Shown here: in pieces, positions 45,757 through 54,980 of the stretch
Numbering within the stretch: position 1 is the first letter of the stretch
Layout of the letters: every line of letters begins with the position of its first letter
Origin: an uncultured Flavobacteriales bacterium
GTDB taxonomy: Bacteria > Bacteroidota > Bacteroidia > Flavobacteriales > Schleiferiaceae
Direction of reading: 5' to 3'
DNA length: 64,000 nucleotides
Assembly: GCA_905478295.1 (NCBI GenBank)
Contig: CAJQHZ010000020.1
Location: 62,001 to 126,000 of the forward strand
The notes under the pieces: generated by a model
Database searches by the model: none
What the model was told of the DNA's origin: nothing
Seen by the model: only the letters and a program-made list of their open reading frames with translations
Program-made: the position numbers and the translations under genes

Positions 45757-47553
45757 CTAGTCGTTCAGTTTAAGAACGGCTAAGAAGGCGCTTTGCGGAA
45801 TCTCCACATTGCCCAATTGACGCATGCGTTTCTTACCTGCTTTTTGCTTTTCGAGCAGCTTGCGTTTACGTGAAATATCACCACCATAACACTTTGCAGT
45901 AACGTCTTTACGCAAGGCGCTCAAAGTTTCGCGGGCAATGATTTTATTACCGATTCCTGCTTGAATCGCAATCATAAACTGCTGACGCGGGATAAGTTCT
46001 TTCAACTTTAGACACATTTTCTTACCGATATCGTACGCATTGTCTCTGTGAATCAGCGCGCTTAAAGCATCAATAGGATCACCGTTAAGCATAACGTCGA
46101 CCTTGACCAAATGGCTTTCTCTGTAGCCTATGGGGTGATAATCAAACGAAGCGTATCCTTTTGAGATGGTTTTTAATCGGTCGTAGAAGTCAAAAACGAT
46201 TTCTGCCAATGGCATATCGAAGCTCAATTCGACACGGTCACTGGTCAAATAGGTTTGATTCGTTAAAATCCCTCGTTTACCTATACAAAGGTTCATTACG
46301 GGTCCCACAAAGTCGGCGCTGGTAATGATCTGAGCACGAATGAAAGGCTCTTCCATACGTTCCATCTGAGATGGGTCAGGGAAGTCTGTAGGATTCTGCA
46401 CCCAAACGGTATGTTCAGGATCACTTTTTAGATAAGACTTGTAACTTACGTTTGGAACGGTTGTGATTACCGTCATGTCGAACTCGCGCTCCAGGCGTTC
46501 CTGGATAATCTCCATGTGGAGCATTCCTAAGAAGCCACAACGGAATCCGAAGCCTAGAGCTGCAGATGTTTCTGCCTCGAACGTTAGCGATGCATCGTTG
46601 AGTTGAAGTTTTTCTAAAGAGTTTCTTAATTCTTCAAACTCTTCGGTTTCCACAGGATAAATTCCAGCAAATACCATCGGTTTAACCTCTTCGAAGCCGT
46701 CAATTTGTTCAGAAGCCGGGTGTTCAACGGAGGTAATGGTATCCCCAACTTTGACTTCCTTGGCTTCCTTAATTCCTGAGATTATATAGCCTACATCGCC
46801 AGTTTTGATCTCTTTCGTAGGAAACTGTTTGATCAAATTTATTCCAATTTCATCCGCATCGTATTGTTTACCAGTAGACATGAATTTGACACGTTCTCCC
46901 TTTTTAATAGACCCGCTGACTACTTTGAAAATAGCTTCAATCCCTCGAAAAGGATTGTAGTGACTGTCAAAGATTAAGGCCTGCAGTGGCCCGTCAGGAT
47001 TACCTGCAGGTGCCGGAACGCGCTCGATGATTGCATCAAGAATTTCAGGAACACCTTTTCCAGTTTTTGCGGAAGCGAGCAAAATATCTTCGCGCTTACA
47101 GCCAATGAGATCGATGATCTGGTCGCCAATTTCTTCGGGGTTTGCGCTTGGGAGGTCAATCTTATTTAGGATAGGGATGATTTCTAAATCGTGTTCAAGC
47201 GCGAGGTACAGATTGGAAATGGTTTGTGCTTGAATGCCTTGCGCTGCATCAACAATCAATAATGCTCCTTCACATGCCGCAATGGATCTAGAAACCTCAT
47301 ATGAGAAATCAACATGTCCAGGGGTGTCAATAAGGTTGATGGTATATTTTTCTCCGTTCTTTTCGTGGTACATCTGAATCGCGTGCGACTTAATGGTGAT
47401 ACCACGCTCGCGTTCAAGATCCATGTTGTCTAAAAGCTGGTCTTGTTTCTCGCGATCAGTCACAGAAGAAGTGGCGTCTAACAGGCGGTCCGCTAACGTT
47501 GACTTTCCGTGGTCAATGTGTGCGATGATACAGAAATTACGGATGTTTTTCAT
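45757..47553 (-). CDS. lepA: elongation factor 4 (LepA)
   Basis: LepA is a ribosome-bound GTPase that helps translation under stress by back-translocating or remodelling ribosomes. The 598 residues match the family. GTPase motifs are [15 protein letters not shown] (G1), [10 protein letters not shown] (G2), DTPGHVDF (G3) and NKIDLPSA (G4). The family-specific C-terminal end includes [19 protein letters not shown]. It lies 16 bases upstream of the GyrI-like gene on the same strand and 15 downstream of the YjbR gene. Confidence 0.97.
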   Translation of the reverse strand: MKNIRNFCIIAHIDHGKSTLADRLLDATSSVTDREKQDQLLDNMDLERERGITIKSHAIQMYHEKNGEKYTINLIDTPGHVDFSYEVSRSIAACEGALLIVDAAQGIQAQTISNLYLALEHDLEIIPILNKIDLPSANPEEIGDQIIDLIGCKREDILLASAKTGKGVPEILDAIIERVPAPAGNPDGPLQALIFDSHYNPFRGIEAIFKVVSGSIKKGERVKFMSTGKQYDADEIGINLIKQFPTKEIKTGDVGYIISGIKEAKEVKVGDTITSVEHPASEQIDGFEEVKPMVFAGIYPVETEEFEELRNSLEKLQLNDASLTFEAETSAALGFGFRCGFLGMLHMEIIQERLEREFDMTVITTVPNVSYKSYLKSDPEHTVWVQNPTDFPDPSQMERMEEPFIRAQIITSADFVGPVMNLCIGKRGILTNQTYLTSDRVELSFDMPLAEIVFDFYDRLKTISKGYASFDYHPIGYRESHLVKVDVMLNGDPIDALSALIHRDNAYDIGKKMCLKLKELIPRQQFMIAIQAGIGNKIIARETLSALRKDVTAKCYGGDISRKRKLLEKQKAGKKRMRQLGNVEIPQSAFLAVLKLND

Positions 47554-47568
47554 GGGTGCTAAAATACA

Positions 47569-47919
47569 CTAAACGCTGCCTTCTCTAACGTTCTTTGGCA
47601 GCTTTTGCCATACCAATTCATAACTGGTTTTAATAAGCTCTTGAATTAGTGTCCAGTCGGCATAATTATCTGCGATAACTGTATTCCAGTGCTTCTTGTT
47701 CGAATGGTATCCGGGAATAATCCAATCATAGCGTTCGCGCAATGCACTATTTACCTCTGGATCATTTTTCACATTCATACGAGGAGGCTGTGCATTTAAG
47801 CTGAGCGTGACAAACATCTTTCCATGAACCTTGAATGCCAGGGTATATTCATCGAAGGGAAGATGTTCAGTAACTAAGGGTAGAGAAAGCGCAAATTCGC
47901 GGATGGACTCGTGATTCAT
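47569..47919 (-). CDS. MmcQ/YjbR family protein
   Basis: The 116-residue protein has the YjbR fold pattern: IREFALSLPLVTEHLPFDEYTLAFKVHGKMFVTLSL in the first half, and PGYHSNKKHWNTV, then LIQELIKTSYELVWQKLP at the C-terminus. These proteins resemble a double wing DNA-binding domain but their function is not known. It is divergent from the CAT-like gene, with 35 bases between the starts, and precedes lepA on the same strand. Confidence 0.92.
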   Translation of the reverse strand: MNHESIREFALSLPLVTEHLPFDEYTLAFKVHGKMFVTLSLNAQPPRMNVKNDPEVNSALRERYDWIIPGYHSNKKHWNTVIADNYADWTLIQELIKTSYELVWQKLPKNVREGSV

Positions 47920-47942
47920 GAATTTAAAGATAGGGCAAATCG

Positions 47943-47950
47943 TATCTTTG
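47943..47950 (+). promoter_or_regulatory. -7 promoter element of the CAT-like gene
   Basis: TATCTTTG matches TAnnTTTG and ends four bases before the ATG at 47955. This is the same spacing as for thiL and trmB and points to a leaderless transcript. No TTG is found at the -33 distance. Confidence 0.5.
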
Positions 47951-47954
47951 GAAG

Positions 47955-48587
47955 ATGGAGCAAAAAATTGATTTGGAACGCTGGCCGAGAAAAGAATCGT
48001 ATGACTTTTTCAAATCCTTCGCGGATCCCTTTGTCGGCATACAGGTGGATGTCGATATTACGGCTTTGGTTCTTGCATGTCGAAAGCGGGATTGGAGCAT
48101 TCACCACGCGCTGTTGTACACCACATTGAAGGTGGCGAACAGATACGATCCTATGCGACTGAGAAGAAAAAGCGATGGGGTAGTGCTTCATGAGACGGTC
48201 GATATGGGATGCTCCGTTCTTCGAGAAGACGGTGAGACTTTCACGTTTGCCTATTATCACTGGGAGTCGAACGAATCTGTGAACCAATTCATCACACGAA
48301 CAACTGAGATTACACGGCGCGCTGCGCAGGGCCTGCCATTAGATCCACGGCCTGATCGAACCAATCTCATTTACGGAACTACACTTCCTTGGGTGACCTT
48401 CACTGCATTTAAGCATCCAAAGAAAAATAACGACGACAGTATTCCTAGAATAGTATTTGGTCGTTTTTATGAGCGCGATGGACGTTACCTACTTCCATTT
48501 AATCTTGAAGTTGATCATGCATTAATGGACGGGTTGCATTTGGCAAAGTTTTTCGAACTGGTCGAGTTAGAAGTAAATGCTTTTTAA
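47955..48587 (+). CDS. chloramphenicol acetyltransferase-like acyltransferase
   Basis: The 210-residue protein has the CAT fold signature. The catalytic histidine is in EVDHALMDGLHLAKFF (His188, then Asp192 and Gly193), and the N-terminal part contains IDLERWPRKESYDFFKSFADPFVGIQVDVDITAL, close to CatA-type enzymes. Such proteins transfer acetyl groups from acetyl-CoA. Chromosomal relatives in Bacteroidota may not act on chloramphenicol; the natural acceptor is unknown. Codon use and neighbours look chromosomal, with no mobile element nearby. A promoter motif sits directly in front of the start. Confidence 0.88.
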   Translation: MEQKIDLERWPRKESYDFFKSFADPFVGIQVDVDITALVLACRKRDWSIHHALLYTTLKVANRYDPMRLRRKSDGVVLHETVDMGCSVLREDGETFTFAYYHWESNESVNQFITRTTEITRRAAQGLPLDPRPDRTNLIYGTTLPWVTFTAFKHPKKNNDDSIPRIVFGRFYERDGRYLLPFNLEVDHALMDGLHLAKFFELVELEVNAF

Positions 48588-48608
48588 TATGAATCATTCT
48601 TTAGCCAG

Positions 48609-48962
48609 CTACAGAAGATCTGTAAAGTACTCTTCTTGATTTAAATGTTCCATCGGGTCCCAGATGCATTGCTCAAAATCTTGAATCTGGTCATCAACCA
48701 CAAGAATGCCCTCGCTTTTCAGTAGATCTTCCATAAGGGTACTTCCACCGAAAAAATGCTTACCCGTCAATACTCCTTTGCGATTCACTACGCGATGGGC
48801 AGGAACAGAAGGATCTTTGTGCGAAGCGTTCATGGCATAACCTACAACACGCGCAGAACGCCCAGTGCCTAAAAAACGAGCAATATGTCCATATGTTGTG
48901 ACTTGACCCTCAGGAATTTGACGGACTACTTTATAAACCTTATTGAAAAATTCACTGGCCAT
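48609..48962 (-). CDS. alkyltransferase-like protein (ATL)
   Basis: The 117-residue protein is the DNA-binding part of the O6-alkylguanine-DNA alkyltransferase family, with VYKVVRQIPEGQVTTYGHIARFLG and GRSARVVGYAM (arginine finger near Arg38). The active-site motif PCHRV reads PAHRV here (residues 54-58), so the acceptor cysteine is replaced by alanine. That is the mark of ATL proteins, which bind alkylated guanine and hand it to nucleotide excision repair rather than repair it themselves. It directly follows trmB, start codon abutting its stop, so the two are one transcript. Confidence 0.92.
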   Translation of the reverse strand: MASEFFNKVYKVVRQIPEGQVTTYGHIARFLGTGRSARVVGYAMNASHKDPSVPAHRVVNRKGVLTGKHFFGGSTLMEDLLKSEGILVVDDQIQDFEQCIWDPMEHLNQEEYFTDLL

Positions 48963-49676
48963 CTAGCGATTAAAGCTTTTCCAATGCGCCATGGCCGATT
49001 CTAGGCCATCTAGTTTGAAACGCAAATACGTGGTGGGTTTGCCTTGTTCAAGCCATATGCTTTCGTAATGTGTGATGACATCGAAGAGAATGCCCTCATT
49101 GGGTTGAATTTGGTCGTGAATGTCGTGGTACGCTTCCTCTATTTCTAGACCTAGCATCTGAACGATACCGTGCGTATATCCGTGTAAATATTCACTATCG
49201 CATTTTAAATTCACGGTGCCACCAGGCTTGAGAAATTGTGCATATTTCATGAGGTATTCCGGATGCGTAAGGCGGTGCTTAGCGCGCTTGTATTTCATTT
49301 GTGGATCGGGAAAAGTGATCCAGATTTCATCCACTTCATTGGCCCCGAATACTTGTTCTATCCAGTCTATTCTCGTACGAAGGAAGGCTACGTTTTCCAG
49401 TCCTTCTTCCGATGCGGTTTTTGCCCCACGCCACAATCGAGCACCTTTTATATCGATGCCAATGTGATTTTTCTCGGGATTTCTTCGGCCCAGTGCTACT
49501 GTATACTCGCCTTTTCCGCAACCTAGTTCGAGTACAAGTCCATTTTCGTTTTTAAAATGCGTAGCAGCCCAATTTCCTTTTAATTCAAAACCGTGACGTA
49601 CTTCTTCGGTCTTAGGCTCAACAACATTGTACAGCCCGCCAATTTCTTTAAACTTCCGTAGTTTATCTTTTCCCAT
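48963..49676 (-). CDS. trmB: tRNA (guanine-N7-)-methyltransferase
   Basis: TrmB methylates G46 of tRNA at N7 using S-adenosylmethionine. The 237-residue protein has the SAM-binding LELGCGKGEYTVALG, IGIDIKGARLWRGAK, and the family motif ITFPDPQMKYKRAKHRLTHPEYL, which holds the tRNA-binding residues. Its promoter motif (49681-49711) places the transcript start at the ATG, a likely leaderless mRNA. It is co-transcribed with the ATL gene. Confidence 0.95.
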   Translation of the reverse strand: MGKDKLRKFKEIGGLYNVVEPKTEEVRHGFELKGNWAATHFKNENGLVLELGCGKGEYTVALGRRNPEKNHIGIDIKGARLWRGAKTASEEGLENVAFLRTRIDWIEQVFGANEVDEIWITFPDPQMKYKRAKHRLTHPEYLMKYAQFLKPGGTVNLKCDSEYLHGYTHGIVQMLGLEIEEAYHDIHDQIQPNEGILFDVITHYESIWLEQGKPTTYLRFKLDGLESAMAHWKSFNR

Positions 49677-49680
49677 GCCG

Positions 49681-49711
49681 CAAAAGTAGTTGCTTCATAT
49701 CTAGTGGACAA
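49681..49711 (-). promoter_or_regulatory. trmB-ATL promoter (TTG-N20-TACTTTTG)
   Basis: On the minus strand TACTTTTG (49681-49688) follows TTG (49709-49711) by 20 bases, a full match to the Bacteroidota pattern. The -7 box ends four bases before the trmB ATG. The -33 box lies in the last bases before and inside the cotH-type gene end. Confidence 0.58.
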
Positions 49712-51875
49712 TGGCTATTTTCTTAACGAATTGAACCTCGCTAGAAACGAATTCTAAAGAATACATTCCACTGACTAAACCCTGTAAATCAAGTATAATT
49801 TTTTCCCCGACATAACGATTGTCCGTTTGAATAATGGCTACAATTTCACCAGTATTAGAACGAATTTTTACATTTTCGAATAGGACAGGGGATGTAACCG
49901 TACATATGCCTGATGTTGGATTTGGATACACAATCACATCCGATGCAACTGCATCGATTTCGTTTTGGTTCAAAATACAATCGGCTCCTATCATGTTTGA
50001 ATCGAGCCAGTCAATACGATCCATTAACCAATCTTCTACGAGTTCCACGTCTCCCGAAAATGTAGCCGCAACATATTTTACCGCCGACGGATTACTCCCC
50101 ATCAACGGCCATCGCGCATGATTTCTCGCCGCCACACTAGTTAAAAGTGATTCGTTACCAGCAATAAAATCAGTGATAGAGTCTTTGTGCCAAACGGTAG
50201 TTCTTAATTCCTTCCATCTACAATTAACGGCGTCTGCAAACTGAGGTGTATAGACTAAATCTTCCCACCATGCAGGATTCGTACCTGAGCACCAGTTTCC
50301 TGAAAACATGTACCCATTCGGCAAATAGCCTTGACAATAATCCACGAGGCCGAAGGCAAAATTAAAATCCCAAACTGGACCTGCATGAATTTTACCGCCA
50401 TTGCTATCCTTCTTTTTATAATAGTAGGTGCTTGCGCGATATGCGTCAATATCCTTCGTTATTTCCATCATTAGAAAGAAGTCTACGAAGGAGGCAAGAT
50501 CCATGTATTGATGCCAATATTTTCCATTGTACGTAACGGTGGTATTTTGCATCGAATGTTCCCAATCGTCCACATAATCTTGTATGTAGGTCTCTTGTTG
50601 TTGAACTATATTTTTCCGCTTTGGATACGCGTAGGTATATGGGATTTTAGTGGTGTCGACTAACATGCTGAAACTAGAGCGCCAATCCACGGGTTCCCAA
50701 TCCGTTTTAAAAATATATCCACCAGTCACATCATCTCCACTTATTTCGTCAGGCTTCAGTTTGGCAATATCTACGCGGTCTTCACCACGTTTTATTTTTT
50801 CCATCATCACGTAAAGACCTTCGTAGTCGCCATTGATAAAGAGTTCAACGAACCGTGTTCTTGAGGCATAGTTACCTTGTTTGTTTGCAAGATGCATGGC
50901 CAGTACATTTCTCATAAATGAGCGGTCGCCATACGGTCCATGCAGGGTCCAATCTTCCTCCATCGGCATTTGGAGTGGTGAAACATCGGTGTCTTCCCAA
51001 TGAAAGTCTTTGGTCTCAATGGCATACCCATTCTTAGGGTAAACGAATTGGGACCATCGACCTCTTTTTTCAATCTCAATATTGGTAATTAAATCAGTGG
51101 GAACACCGTATGAAGCATGGTTAGTGGCCGTGTCATTCCATACAATCTCCATGATGCCTCGTATAGAAGGATCATCTGGAATATTCTCTTCAAAGGTATT
51201 GATACGCATGATGGCAACAGGGCTTTCGAAACAATCGAAGTCAAACCAATCAGCCGGAGTGGCATGTGTCTGTGTAGCTGTATTGACGCCGCAATGGAGC
51301 CAATACCGTGCACTCATATCGGAACTATTAGCGCCGCCATTATTGATTGTCTGAACGGCAAGAATATTGGTCCCGTTAGTTAAGAGTCCTTGCCATATCG
51401 CTTTGTTTACCACGAAGGTAACGGCTTCGCCTCCTTGATACATTTTCGCCTCGCGCCAGGTGGGCGGATTATAATTGTATGGAGGTGTTAATGTATCTAC
51501 ATTGGCCCTCGCGATCTCTGTACCATTGAGATAGGCCACAAAACCGTCGTCGTAGTCTGCATTAAGAATTAGCGCTTCAATAGCGCTTAAATTACTCACA
51601 GTAAACGAACGACGCATGTACAATGATGCACAGTTTGTAATAACAGTGCTGTCGTCGCCATCACCATAACCGATACCGCCAGTACCTGATGACCATGAAC
51701 TTGAATTAAATGATGCGTTCATCCAGCTGCTTGATGGTTCGCTGTTTCCAACGCGGTATTGCCATGTATCGTTTGCACCTACAAGCTTTTCCCAATGGTC
51801 TATTTGAGCGACTCCATTGGTCGAAAAAAGGGTACATATCGCCGTTATAATGATTGCTTTGAAAGTATGTTTCAT
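49701..51875 (-). CDS. CotH kinase-family protein with T9SS sorting tail
   Basis: The 724-residue secreted protein has a signal peptide (ending STNGVAQ), a N-terminal beta-sandwich (about 30-190, WMNASFNSSSWSSGTGGIGYGD), then a CotH-type domain (about 215-590) with ETKDFHWEDTDV, YVMMEKIKRGEDRVDI and PVWDFNFAFG, the last matching the metal-binding motif of CotH kinases. The C-terminal ~80 residues have VIVYPNPTSG, ending KIAIVH, the type A signal for export by the type IX system and anchoring at the cell surface. CotH in Bacillus phosphorylates spore coat proteins; surface homologs in Bacteroidota have no proven substrate. Its start overlaps the end of the CYTH gene by four bases. Confidence 0.9.
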   Translation of the reverse strand: MKHTFKAIIITAICTLFSTNGVAQIDHWEKLVGANDTWQYRVGNSEPSSSWMNASFNSSSWSSGTGGIGYGDGDDSTVITNCASLYMRRSFTVSNLSAIEALILNADYDDGFVAYLNGTEIARANVDTLTPPYNYNPPTWREAKMYQGGEAVTFVVNKAIWQGLLTNGTNILAVQTINNGGANSSDMSARYWLHCGVNTATQTHATPADWFDFDCFESPVAIMRINTFEENIPDDPSIRGIMEIVWNDTATNHASYGVPTDLITNIEIEKRGRWSQFVYPKNGYAIETKDFHWEDTDVSPLQMPMEEDWTLHGPYGDRSFMRNVLAMHLANKQGNYASRTRFVELFINGDYEGLYVMMEKIKRGEDRVDIAKLKPDEISGDDVTGGYIFKTDWEPVDWRSSFSMLVDTTKIPYTYAYPKRKNIVQQQETYIQDYVDDWEHSMQNTTVTYNGKYWHQYMDLASFVDFFLMMEITKDIDAYRASTYYYKKKDSNGGKIHAGPVWDFNFAFGLVDYCQGYLPNGYMFSGNWCSGTNPAWWEDLVYTPQFADAVNCRWKELRTTVWHKDSITDFIAGNESLLTSVAARNHARWPLMGSNPSAVKYVAATFSGDVELVEDWLMDRIDWLDSNMIGADCILNQNEIDAVASDVIVYPNPTSGICTVTSPVLFENVKIRSNTGEIVAIIQTDNRYVGEKIILDLQGLVSGMYSLEFVSSEVQFVKKIAIVH

Positions 51876-52339
51876 ATCCAGTCTTTAAAAGGAAATAGAC
51901 TTAATGCGCTGTTCGAATATTTTCGTTGACCGCTTACTTCTTCGCCAAGCCACGTAGGACTCTCAAAGACTTCGTCCTCACTCCGTAATTCAATTTCCGC
52001 AACAACTAAACCTGCGTTGGCACCTTCGAAAACATCTACTTCCCAGGTATGCGCACCATGAGGAACGATGTAGCGTTTTTTTTCAATGGCAGGTCGTTCA
52101 CACATTTGTAAAAGTGAAAGGGCATCTCCCAGCGGTATTTCATATTCAAACTCATCTCTTGTGAGTCCGGTAGTGATGCCTTTTATGGTAAGGTATCCAT
52201 TGACTTCAGTGGCACGTACGCGCACTGTCCGCTCAGAATCATAGCTAAGATAACCCTGTCTAAAGACATAAGTAGCAGAGACATTGTCCTTCCAGTTGTC
52301 TGTACTAACTAAAAATTTACGTTCTATTTCTTTAGCCAT
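51872..52339 (-). CDS. CYTH domain protein
   Basis: The 155-residue protein opens with MAKEIERKFLV, the ExExK metal and triphosphate-binding motif of the CYTH family, and has a series of paired acidic and basic strands (RVRATEVNGYLTIKG, RDEFEYEIPL, VAEIELRSEDE). Family members hydrolyse triphosphates such as thiamine triphosphate or inorganic triphosphate. Which one is used here cannot be told. It lies two bases after the RluA-type gene and overlaps the cotH-type gene by four bases. Confidence 0.92.
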   Translation of the reverse strand: MAKEIERKFLVSTDNWKDNVSATYVFRQGYLSYDSERTVRVRATEVNGYLTIKGITTGLTRDEFEYEIPLGDALSLLQMCERPAIEKKRYIVPHGAHTWEVDVFEGANAGLVVAEIELRSEDEVFESPTWLGEEVSGQRKYSNSALSLFPFKDWI

Positions 52340-52341
52340 AA

Positions 52342-54015
52342 TTAAAAATCTATTGGCGCTTCAATTCTAATAATCTCTTTAGTTGTTGGGTGTGTAAACT
52401 CCAATTGATGTGCATGTAAATGTAGGCGCTGTCCGATAATTCCATACAACTCATCCCCAATTATTGATAAACCTAGCCCCTCCGGATGTGCGCAATGCAC
52501 GCGCAGTTGATGCGTACGACCGGTGATGGGCTTCAATGCTAATCGGGTGCTGGATTTGAAACGCTGCAACACTGACCAGTGCGTTTCAGACGCTTTACCG
52601 GTTTTGTGGCAAACCATTTGTCGAGGGAGATCATAGTAATCCGGCGCTAAGGGTAGACGAATGACACCCTGCTCTTCAGCTACTAGGCCTGAAATATCTG
52701 CGATGTAGGTTTTTTGAACCTGACGCTTAATGAATTGGCGTTGCATACGCTTATTCGCCTTTGGATTTAGCGTAAACATTAATAACCCTGATGTACTCAT
52801 GTCTAATCGGTGCAGCAGAATGGCCCCGGTAGCATTTGGGTACCTATTCTTAATACGAGTAAGTGCTGAATCTTCGATTTCTACTCCGGGAACGCTAAGC
52901 AACCCCGCAGGTTTATTGACGACGACCAGATCTTCATCTTCGTAAACGACGGGCATGGGCTTATCTTGACCGTAGGTGAGTAAAGGGTTCTCTTCGACCT
53001 CTAAGCCTTGAAGCATATGCCCTAAAATGGGACGGCAGCGCGAAGCACACGAAGGGTAAAAGTACGCGTGTTGACGAATCTCCTTATCGGGCGCATTTCC
53101 CCACCAAAATTCCCCAAGCGCGAGAGGTTTGAGCTCATTTTTATACGCGTATTGTAGAAGTTTAGGTGCGCAACAATCGCCTGATCCACTGGGCGGATGT
53201 CGAAGATCAAAATCTGGGAAGCACGCACTAAGTACCTGTGATTCTCCATTGGCATTGAGGAAAGTATAATGATCAAAAATTTCACGTTGTAAGGCGTTGG
53301 ATTTAAGCCGACGTTCTTCTTTTAAATCTCTGATATCAGTATCGAATTGGTCCAATTTCTCGACGAGCGCTTCTTGTTCAGCCAGCCATTCTTTACTACT
53401 GTGTTTAAAAGCCAATTGTCCTTGGATACTTTCGCTCGCCAATCGCTCGCAAATGCCCTCGAAATCTTCTTCACTTATAGTCGGTCGTACAGCTTCCCTG
53501 TATTTCTGGCGTGCTTTTTTAGCTTCTTTGAGTGCTGCACGGCCTTTGCGCAGGTGCTCGTTGATTTCATCCAGGCGATCTTGTAGGGCTTTTTTTTGCG
53601 CTTTCCGCTTTGAATCTTGCTCTAAAGCTGCAATCGCAGCGCTCATATCATTGAGTTCAGCCTCTCCTTTTTTATAGAACGATTGGGCAGCGTGAATGTC
53701 TGCAACAGGAGGAACAAAATAACCTTGTGGTTCTTCACTTAGTTTCCCGGAATACGCCGCGAGCCACCCTAAATTTCCCGATGAATCGTTTACTACCAGT
53801 ACACCAAACATTTTGCCTTGTTCAATCAACGACTCGTGGGCTCCCATTCCAAAGTTGTGAACTAAAGTTCCTTTCAAAAGGAACGACTGCAGCTCCTTCG
53901 CGGCAGCTTCAGTGAGCGGATGTGGTTGGTAGAAGAACGGATAGGTGAATTGCTCAGGCGAAGCAATTTTACGAATGTCCGAACTGAAGAGATGGAAGAT
54001 TGGGGCTGTTTTCAT
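52342..54015 (-). CDS. RluA-family pseudouridine synthase with a long N-terminal domain
   Basis: The C-terminal ~210 residues (about 345-557) are an RluA-type synthase: VVYEDEDLVVVNKPAGLLSVPG, the catalytic HRLDMSTSGLL (Asp405), and ITGRTHQLRVHCAHPEGL. The N-terminal ~345 residues are unusual: a domain with GMGAHESLIEQGKMFGVLVV, a helical, probably coiled-coil stretch (115-245), and a cysteine-containing region with GDCCAP (281-282) and PSCASRC (323, 327) that could bind a metal. Similar long forms exist in some Gammaproteobacteria, as I recall. Most RluA proteins have 220-330 residues. The target RNA is unknown. Confidence 0.9.
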   Translation of the reverse strand: MKTAPIFHLFSSDIRKIASPEQFTYPFFYQPHPLTEAAAKELQSFLLKGTLVHNFGMGAHESLIEQGKMFGVLVVNDSSGNLGWLAAYSGKLSEEPQGYFVPPVADIHAAQSFYKKGEAELNDMSAAIAALEQDSKRKAQKKALQDRLDEINEHLRKGRAALKEAKKARQKYREAVRPTISEEDFEGICERLASESIQGQLAFKHSSKEWLAEQEALVEKLDQFDTDIRDLKEERRLKSNALQREIFDHYTFLNANGESQVLSACFPDFDLRHPPSGSGDCCAPKLLQYAYKNELKPLALGEFWWGNAPDKEIRQHAYFYPSCASRCRPILGHMLQGLEVEENPLLTYGQDKPMPVVYEDEDLVVVNKPAGLLSVPGVEIEDSALTRIKNRYPNATGAILLHRLDMSTSGLLMFTLNPKANKRMQRQFIKRQVQKTYIADISGLVAEEQGVIRLPLAPDYYDLPRQMVCHKTGKASETHWSVLQRFKSSTRLALKPITGRTHQLRVHCAHPEGLGLSIIGDELYGIIGQRLHLHAHQLEFTHPTTKEIIRIEAPIDF

Positions 54016-54072
54016 GGTACCTGTACTGCGTCGGTAAATATAGGTACAATATGTGGCTGCTAGGCCTTTGCT

Positions 54073-54975
54073 TTAGCGTGCGCCGTAAATATCGAATCTA
54101 TCAAAAAACTGCCAAATCAATGTGTTCATCGAGGCGCCATTTTCTTCGAATCTATACCAAACGTGTCCTCCACCTAGAACTTTAATGTGTTCCGAAGTCA
54201 CGCTGCTATCCCCTTGTTCGTAACGAATGTGTTCTATGTCGTAACTCGTGGTGGTACTCGTGGTAATAGTTGGGGTGGATTGTGCATTGTTTTGTGCGGC
54301 CCAAAACGCAACTGCATCTGGGGCACTTATGATTTCTGAACCTCCGTCGTAAGCGACTACATCATCATTAGTTCCGTGGATATTGAGTGCGGCAGTGGGA
54401 TGCTGCAGCTCACATGTTTCTGTGGTATCTCCAAGACAACCTGATATTGAGGCCACTGCGGCAATTTCATTATTTAGGTAACAACCTAGGGCATAGGACA
54501 TCATCCCCCCGTTGGAGTATCCGCAAGCGTATATCCGCTCACGATCGATAAGAAAGGCAGAATCCAAAAGTCTCAGGAGTTCACTTGTAAAACCCAAATC
54601 TTCGGCATCACTCTTATTATCTGGACCTGGGAGCGCATTGTTCCAATGGGGATCGTTACCTAATAGACTTCCCTGAGGATAGACCAGTAAGAATTGGAAA
54701 GAATCCGAAGTAGCTGTCATTCCTGTAGTAGCCGCGTGTGCCGCTGCGTTTCCTCCATAACCATGAAAATTGAGTACTACAGGTAGTGCGAACGAACTGT
54801 CATAGTTCTCAGGAATATGTACCTGGGCGCTACGGTTTAATCCGTCATATTGAAAAGATACTTCGTACATATCCAAAGATGAAGGCGGATTCTTGCCGCC
54901 GGAATTGCGGTTGCAATTCGTTAATACGAGGGCGGCTGTAGCTAATGCTAGGAAAAGTATGGGTCTCTTAAACAT
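54073..54975 (-). CDS. secreted PHB depolymerase/feruloyl esterase-like protein (LpqC type)
   Basis: The 300-residue protein starts with a signal-like helix (MFKRPILFLALATAALVLTNC), with a lipobox-like LTNC, so it may be a lipoprotein. It then shows an alpha/beta hydrolase of the LpqC/polyhydroxybutyrate depolymerase type: VVLNFHGYGGNAAAHAA (oxyanion loop), the nucleophile ACGYSNGGMM, an acidic residue in HGTNDDVVAYDGG, and a His in GGGHVWYR. Such enzymes cleave ester bonds in polymers or polysaccharides. The ATG at 54975 is preferred to a GTG at 54984. It follows the DUF2490 gene by five bases. Confidence 0.88.
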   Translation of the reverse strand: MFKRPILFLALATAALVLTNCNRNSGGKNPPSSLDMYEVSFQYDGLNRSAQVHIPENYDSSFALPVVLNFHGYGGNAAAHAATTGMTATSDSFQFLLVYPQGSLLGNDPHWNNALPGPDNKSDAEDLGFTSELLRLLDSAFLIDRERIYACGYSNGGMMSYALGCYLNNEIAAVASISGCLGDTTETCELQHPTAALNIHGTNDDVVAYDGGSEIISAPDAVAFWAAQNNAQSTPTITTSTTTSYDIEHIRYEQGDSSVTSEHIKVLGGGHVWYRFEENGASMNTLIWQFFDRFDIYGAR

Positions 54976-54980
54976 AGTAA

